From NCBI RefSeq assembly GCF_019924045.1, contig NZ_JAHXBN010000010.1:930001-994000 (forward strand): a stretch of DNA of 64,000 nucleotides. The letters are read 5' to 3'. Source of the stretch: Dyadobacter fermentans (GTDB lineage Bacteria; Bacteroidota; Bacteroidia; Cytophagales; Spirosomataceae). The notes under the pieces are model-generated. The model was not told the DNA's origin. It saw only the letters and a program-made list of their open reading frames with translations, and ran no database searches. Numbering within the stretch: the stretch's first letter is position 1; every line of letters starts with the position of its first letter. The translations under genes and the position numbers were made by a program. Shown here piece by piece: positions 60,644 through 64,000 of this stretch.

Positions 60644-63004
60644 ATGTTTAAAAATTATCTCAAAATAGCCTGGCGGAATTTGTTGAAAAACAAGATGTTC
60701 AGTTCGATTAACATCCTTGGGTTGGCGCTGGGGATGGCTTGTAGTTTGCTGATCATGTTGTGGGTGCAGGACGAAGTGAAAATGGATCGCTTTCATGAGC
60801 ATGATGCACGGCTTTATTCGGTCATGGAAAATCAGCATTATTCCGGGGAGATCAACACTTTCGCTGCTACGCCGGGGATTCTGGCGGAGAATATCGTGAA
60901 GGACATTCCCGAGATCGAAAAGGCCAGTCAGGTGCTCTGGGAGCAATCGCCGGTTTTGAAGGTTGGCAATGTGTATGACAATGAAAAAGGCCGCTATGTA
61001 CAGGGAGATTTCCTGACAATGTTCTCATTTAAACTGAAACAAGGCGATGCCCGCACGGCGCTGAAGCGTCCCGATGGTATTGTAATTTCTCAAAAACTGG
61101 CCGACAAGTATTTCAAAGGGCAGGATCCGATCGGAAAGGCCATGCGCGTCGATAACAAGGACGATGTGGTGGTTACCGGCGTGCTGGAAGAAATCCCGCG
61201 CTATTCGTCTATGAAATTCGATTTCATGATGAGCTACGACCGGTGGCAAAAAGGTGCACCATGGTCGAAGGAATGGGGCAACAATGGCCCTCGCTGTGCG
61301 GTGTTGCTGGCCAAAAATGCGGATATCGACAAGGTCAATGCGAAAATCAAGGATTATGTCAAGACGAAAAACAAGGACAGTAACGTCGATCTTTTCCTGA
61401 TCAATTACGGGAAATCATACCTCTATTCAAACTGGGAAGCAGGCAAGCAGAACGGCGGGCGCATCGACTACGTGCGGATGTTTACCGTGGTGGCGATATT
61501 TATCCTGATCATCGCCTGCATCAACTTCATGAACCTCGCTACCGCGCGCTCGGTGAAGCGCGCGAAAGAAGTCGGTTTACGGAAAGTGGTAGGCGCTTAT
61601 AAAACAAGCCTGATCGGGCAGTTTATGGGTGAGTCGATCCTTATTACGCTGCTTGCACTGGTGGTTGCGATAGCGATTGTGCTGGCATTGATGCCGGGAT
61701 TCAATTCACTGACCGAAAAGCAGCTTTCCCTCGATTTTCTGGATCCGGCTTTCCTGCTCCTGCTATTGGCGCTGACATTAATTACCGGCCTGGTCGCCGG
61801 CAGTTACCCGGCATTGTTTATGTCGTCGCTCAACCCGGTTACGATTTTGAAAGGCGCATTGAAGTTCAAGCCTAATGCTACCTATTTCCGGCAGGGACTG
61901 GTCGTGTTTCAGTTCGGATTATCGATCCTGCTGATCCTCTCGATGATCGTCATCTACCGGCAGATCGATTTTATACAGCATAAAAACCTCGGTTTTAGTC
62001 AAGAAAACCTCCTTTACATTCCCGATATTGAAAATACGATGAGTACCAACTTCGATGCATTCAAACAAGCACTCGAAGCAGAGCCCGGCATCAAGTCGGT
62101 GGCGCGGTCGCAGGCGAGTCCGCTGGCGTATGGCAGCTCTACAATGGGGGTTCAATGGCCCGGTAAGGATACTACCAAGCAATTGCTTTTCAATGTCAAT
62201 CCGGTTGGTTTTAATTTTATAGAAACAATGGGGATCAAGCTCCTGGACGGGCGCGATTTCAGCCCCGCATTTGGGACAGACACTTCCAATTACCTGATCA
62301 ATGAGGCGGCCGCGAAGAAGATCGGTTATAAAGATCCGGTGGGCAAGGAATTAACGATGTGGGGTAAAAAGGGCACGATTATCGGATTGATGAAGGACTT
62401 TCATATCGGATCACTACACGTGGCGATCGAGCCCCTGATCATTAGCCTTCAGCCCAAGAAGGAAGCCTGGGGCGTAGGCATGGTGCGTGCGGAGGCAGGC
62501 AAGACGAAGCAGGCCATCGAAAGCCTGGAAAGGGTTTTCAGGCGATATAACTCGGGTACACCCTTCAAATACCATTTCGCGGACGAGGAATTTGGCAATC
62601 TCTATAAAGCCGAAATGGTCGTCGGCAAACTCTCCAACTACTTTGCATTCCTGGCCATTTTTATATCGTGCCTGGGCTTGTTCGGTCTGGCCGCATTTAC
62701 TGCGGAGCAGCGAACGAAGGAAATCGGGGTGCGGAAAGTGCTGGGCGCCAGTGTTTCCAATCTGGTAGGAATGCTGTCGGCCGACTTCCTGAAATTGGTG
62801 GGCATTGCAGCAGTGATCGCATTCCCTGTCGCCTGGTATTTTCTGACGGGCTGGCTTGAAAAGTACGCCTTCCGCATCGAGATGGAATGGTGGTATTTTG
62901 CCGTGGCAGGTGTGGCCGCATTGATGATCGCGCTGTTTACCGTCAGTTTCCAGGCGATTAAAGCAGCGCTGATGAACCCGGTGAAGTCGTTGAAATCTGA
63001 ATGA
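60644..63004 (+). CDS. MacB/FtsX-type ABC transporter permease
   Basis: 786 residues, paralogous to the gene at 57485. It opens with KNYLKIAWRNLLKNKMFSSI and a membrane helix. A periplasmic PCD (about 50-270) is followed by IACINFMNLATARSVKRAKEVG and GLRKVVGAYKTSLIGQFMGES. A second PCD region (about 425-620) precedes the last module LAAFTAEQRTKEIGVRKVLGA (as FTAEQRTKEIGVRKVLGA) and NPVKSLKSE. It carries the same terminal peptide as the previous permease, showing duplication. It is separated from that gene by the PIN pair and followed by bracket element P4. Confidence 0.92.
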   Translation: MFKNYLKIAWRNLLKNKMFSSINILGLALGMACSLLIMLWVQDEVKMDRFHEHDARLYSVMENQHYSGEINTFAATPGILAENIVKDIPEIEKASQVLWEQSPVLKVGNVYDNEKGRYVQGDFLTMFSFKLKQGDARTALKRPDGIVISQKLADKYFKGQDPIGKAMRVDNKDDVVVTGVLEEIPRYSSMKFDFMMSYDRWQKGAPWSKEWGNNGPRCAVLLAKNADIDKVNAKIKDYVKTKNKDSNVDLFLINYGKSYLYSNWEAGKQNGGRIDYVRMFTVVAIFILIIACINFMNLATARSVKRAKEVGLRKVVGAYKTSLIGQFMGESILITLLALVVAIAIVLALMPGFNSLTEKQLSLDFLDPAFLLLLLALTLITGLVAGSYPALFMSSLNPVTILKGALKFKPNATYFRQGLVVFQFGLSILLILSMIVIYRQIDFIQHKNLGFSQENLLYIPDIENTMSTNFDAFKQALEAEPGIKSVARSQASPLAYGSSTMGVQWPGKDTTKQLLFNVNPVGFNFIETMGIKLLDGRDFSPAFGTDTSNYLINEAAAKKIGYKDPVGKELTMWGKKGTIIGLMKDFHIGSLHVAIEPLIISLQPKKEAWGVGMVRAEAGKTKQAIESLERVFRRYNSGTPFKYHFADEEFGNLYKAEMVVGKLSNYFAFLAIFISCLGLFGLAAFTAEQRTKEIGVRKVLGASVSNLVGMLSADFLKLVGIAAVIAFPVAWYFLTGWLEKYAFRIEMEWWYFAVAGVAALMIALFTVSFQAIKAALMNPVKSLKSE

Positions 63005-63125
63005 AAGGGAAAGGGAGGAAGGAGGATGGATGAAAGGGAGGATGTAATCTTCCTGATAATTTTTCTTCATTCCCTTCCTCCTTTCTTCCCTTTCCTCCTT
63101 CCTCCCTTTCCTCCCTTTATTCCTC
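63003..63125. repeat. Polypurine/polypyrimidine bracket element (copy P4)
   Basis: Purine arm with GGAGGA at 63014, 63021 and 63037 (63003-63044), a short AT-rich core, and a long pyrimidine arm of TCCTCC/CCTTTCC units (63068-63125). It fills the gap between two permease genes. Its right arm shares the segment TCCTCCTTCCTCCCTTTCC with P3. Confidence 0.75.
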
Positions 63126-63136
63126 ACAAAACAGCC

Positions 63137-64000
63137 ATGTTAAAAAACTATCTCAAAATCGCCATCCGAAATCTCACGAGGAACAAGATTTTCTCGGTGA
63201 TCAACATCGCAGGCCTGTCGCTTGGGCTTACCTGCTGCATGCTCATTGTGCTCTACACGAAGGACGAAGTGAGTTTTGATCGCTTTCAGGCGAACAAGGA
63301 TCACTTGTACCGTGTGATGGTTACGAGCAAGGACGAACATGAAACCCGCACATTCGGGAGTACTAATGCCATCCACGGGCCTACTTTCAAGCAGGATATT
63401 CCCGATGTAAAAGAGATCATCCGGGCGCAGACCAATTCTTTTGTGATTAAAAAGGGTAATGAGGTATTGAAAGAGGACGTGTTGTTTGCCGACGCCCCGT
63501 TCTTCTCGGTATTTTCGATGCCGCTGCTTTCCGGAGATCCCCAAAAGGTGCTGTCGGACATTCATTCTATCGTTTTGAGCGAAGACCTGGCTGAGAAGTA
63601 TTTTGGGACAAAAAATGCGGTGGGGCAAACGATGCAGCTGAAAGTCGGGGACGAGTTTGAACCCTTCATCGTGTCCGGTGTGGCGAAGCGCTGTCCGGAG
63701 AACTCATCGATCCAGTTTGATGCCGTGCTGCCTTTTGCATATCAGGAAGCAAAAGGCTGGACCGACAACGAATGGATGGGGTTTTATATGAATACATTTG
63801 TTTTGCTGCATGAAAGGGCTGATTACCATGCGGTAGTGCGCAAAATGAATCAGGTCTCGAAGAGCAAAGTCACCGCGGAGGCAGGTCAGGGCAGGGAGAT
63901 CAGGAATCAGTTTACCTTCGGTCTGATGCCCTTCCTGGATATGCATTTACAGAGCGGTAGCGGCGATCTGCGCAACGGCCTCGATCATGGCAGTAGCCCC
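63137..64000 (+). CDS. MacB/FtsX-type ABC transporter permease (C-terminus cut by window edge)
   Basis: 288 residues are visible, with no stop before the edge. It starts KNYLKIAIRNLTRNKIFSVI, followed by a membrane helix with LGLTCCMLIVLYT. The first periplasmic PCD continues through KDEVSFDRFQANKDHLYRVM, SIVLSEDLAEKYFGTKNAVG and PFIVSGVAKRCPENSSIQFDAVLP (as FIVSGVAKRCPENSSIQFDA). It is the third permease of the tandem set. The same family's second half should lie in the next window. Confidence 0.9.
   Translation, partial: MLKNYLKIAIRNLTRNKIFSVINIAGLSLGLTCCMLIVLYTKDEVSFDRFQANKDHLYRVMVTSKDEHETRTFGSTNAIHGPTFKQDIPDVKEIIRAQTNSFVIKKGNEVLKEDVLFADAPFFSVFSMPLLSGDPQKVLSDIHSIVLSEDLAEKYFGTKNAVGQTMQLKVGDEFEPFIVSGVAKRCPENSSIQFDAVLPFAYQEAKGWTDNEWMGFYMNTFVLLHERADYHAVVRKMNQVSKSKVTAEAGQGREIRNQFTFGLMPFLDMHLQSGSGDLRNGLDHGSSP

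Overview
The window looks like chromosomal DNA of a Bacteroidota bacterium of the order Cytophagales, most like Dyadobacter and relatives. This is inferred from gene content, not from a marker gene. The evidence is: a type IX secretion (type B) C-terminal sorting domain; TonB receptors with an N-terminal carboxypeptidase-regulatory-like domain; GH92 and GH127 enzymes; tandem MacB/FtsX-type permeases opening with a 'KNYLKIAWRN' motif; and several TAnnTTTG (-7) promoter boxes. Genes at both ends (FkbM methyltransferase, FtsX permease) are cut by the window edge. No rRNA, tRNA, phage or CRISPR locus was seen.

Layout. 0-7.7 kb: polysaccharide and cell-surface genes (two FkbM methyltransferases, a glycosyltransferase, UDP-GlcNAc 2-epimerase, a Wzx-like flippase, a LamG protein with a T9SS sorting domain, a FemAB-like acetyltransferase). 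7.9-24.4 kb: mixed housekeeping and accessory genes (NarL-type regulator, TrmH-family methyltransferase, Lys/Ala/Pro-rich protein, PgeF, DinB-like protein, metallophosphoesterase, gluconokinase, siderophore-type TonB receptor, cytochrome c, GH92 mannosidase, HslU, esterase). 24.5-27.9 kb: folA, a 1.46-kb array of seven repeats, a REP-associated transposase (RAYT-like) and fmt. 28-41.7 kb: greA with an attenuator-like leader, M42 peptidase, radical SAM protein, NamZ, a LytTR regulator, two APC permeases, a GDPD-like protein, a histidine kinase and a HAD phosphatase. 41.9-45.1 kb: a thiamin salvage cluster thiM-thiE-thiD-tenA, followed by a TonB receptor. 48.5-52.4 kb: YciF-like and LEA2-like proteins and GH127. 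52.5-64 kb: an NtrC-type sigma-54 activator divergent from a MacAB-like export cluster (adaptor, ATPase, three large permeases) that is interrupted by a four-helix-bundle gene and a PIN toxin-antitoxin pair.

The most unusual content is intergenic. (1) Seven tandem copies of a 171-bp element, each with four 5-bp-stem hairpins, end exactly at the stop codon of the RAYT-like transposase. A diverged eighth copy fills the thiM-thiE gap in inverted orientation. (2) Polypurine/polypyrimidine bracket elements with GGAGGA on a 7/9-bp lattice occur at four sites, and one brackets a four-helix-bundle (S23/IVS-type) gene. (3) Palindromic elements built from exact 7-bp steps (GACnnnn on the left arm, GTCnnnn on the right) occur at five sites. 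(4) TGAC repeats on an exact 10-bp step occur at two or three sites, one nested inside a heptamer element. Upstream of the export cluster, two TTGTCCG-N4-CGAACAA palindromes spaced 20 bp lie about 100 bp before a near-consensus -24/-12 promoter, which fits control by the divergent sigma-54 activator.
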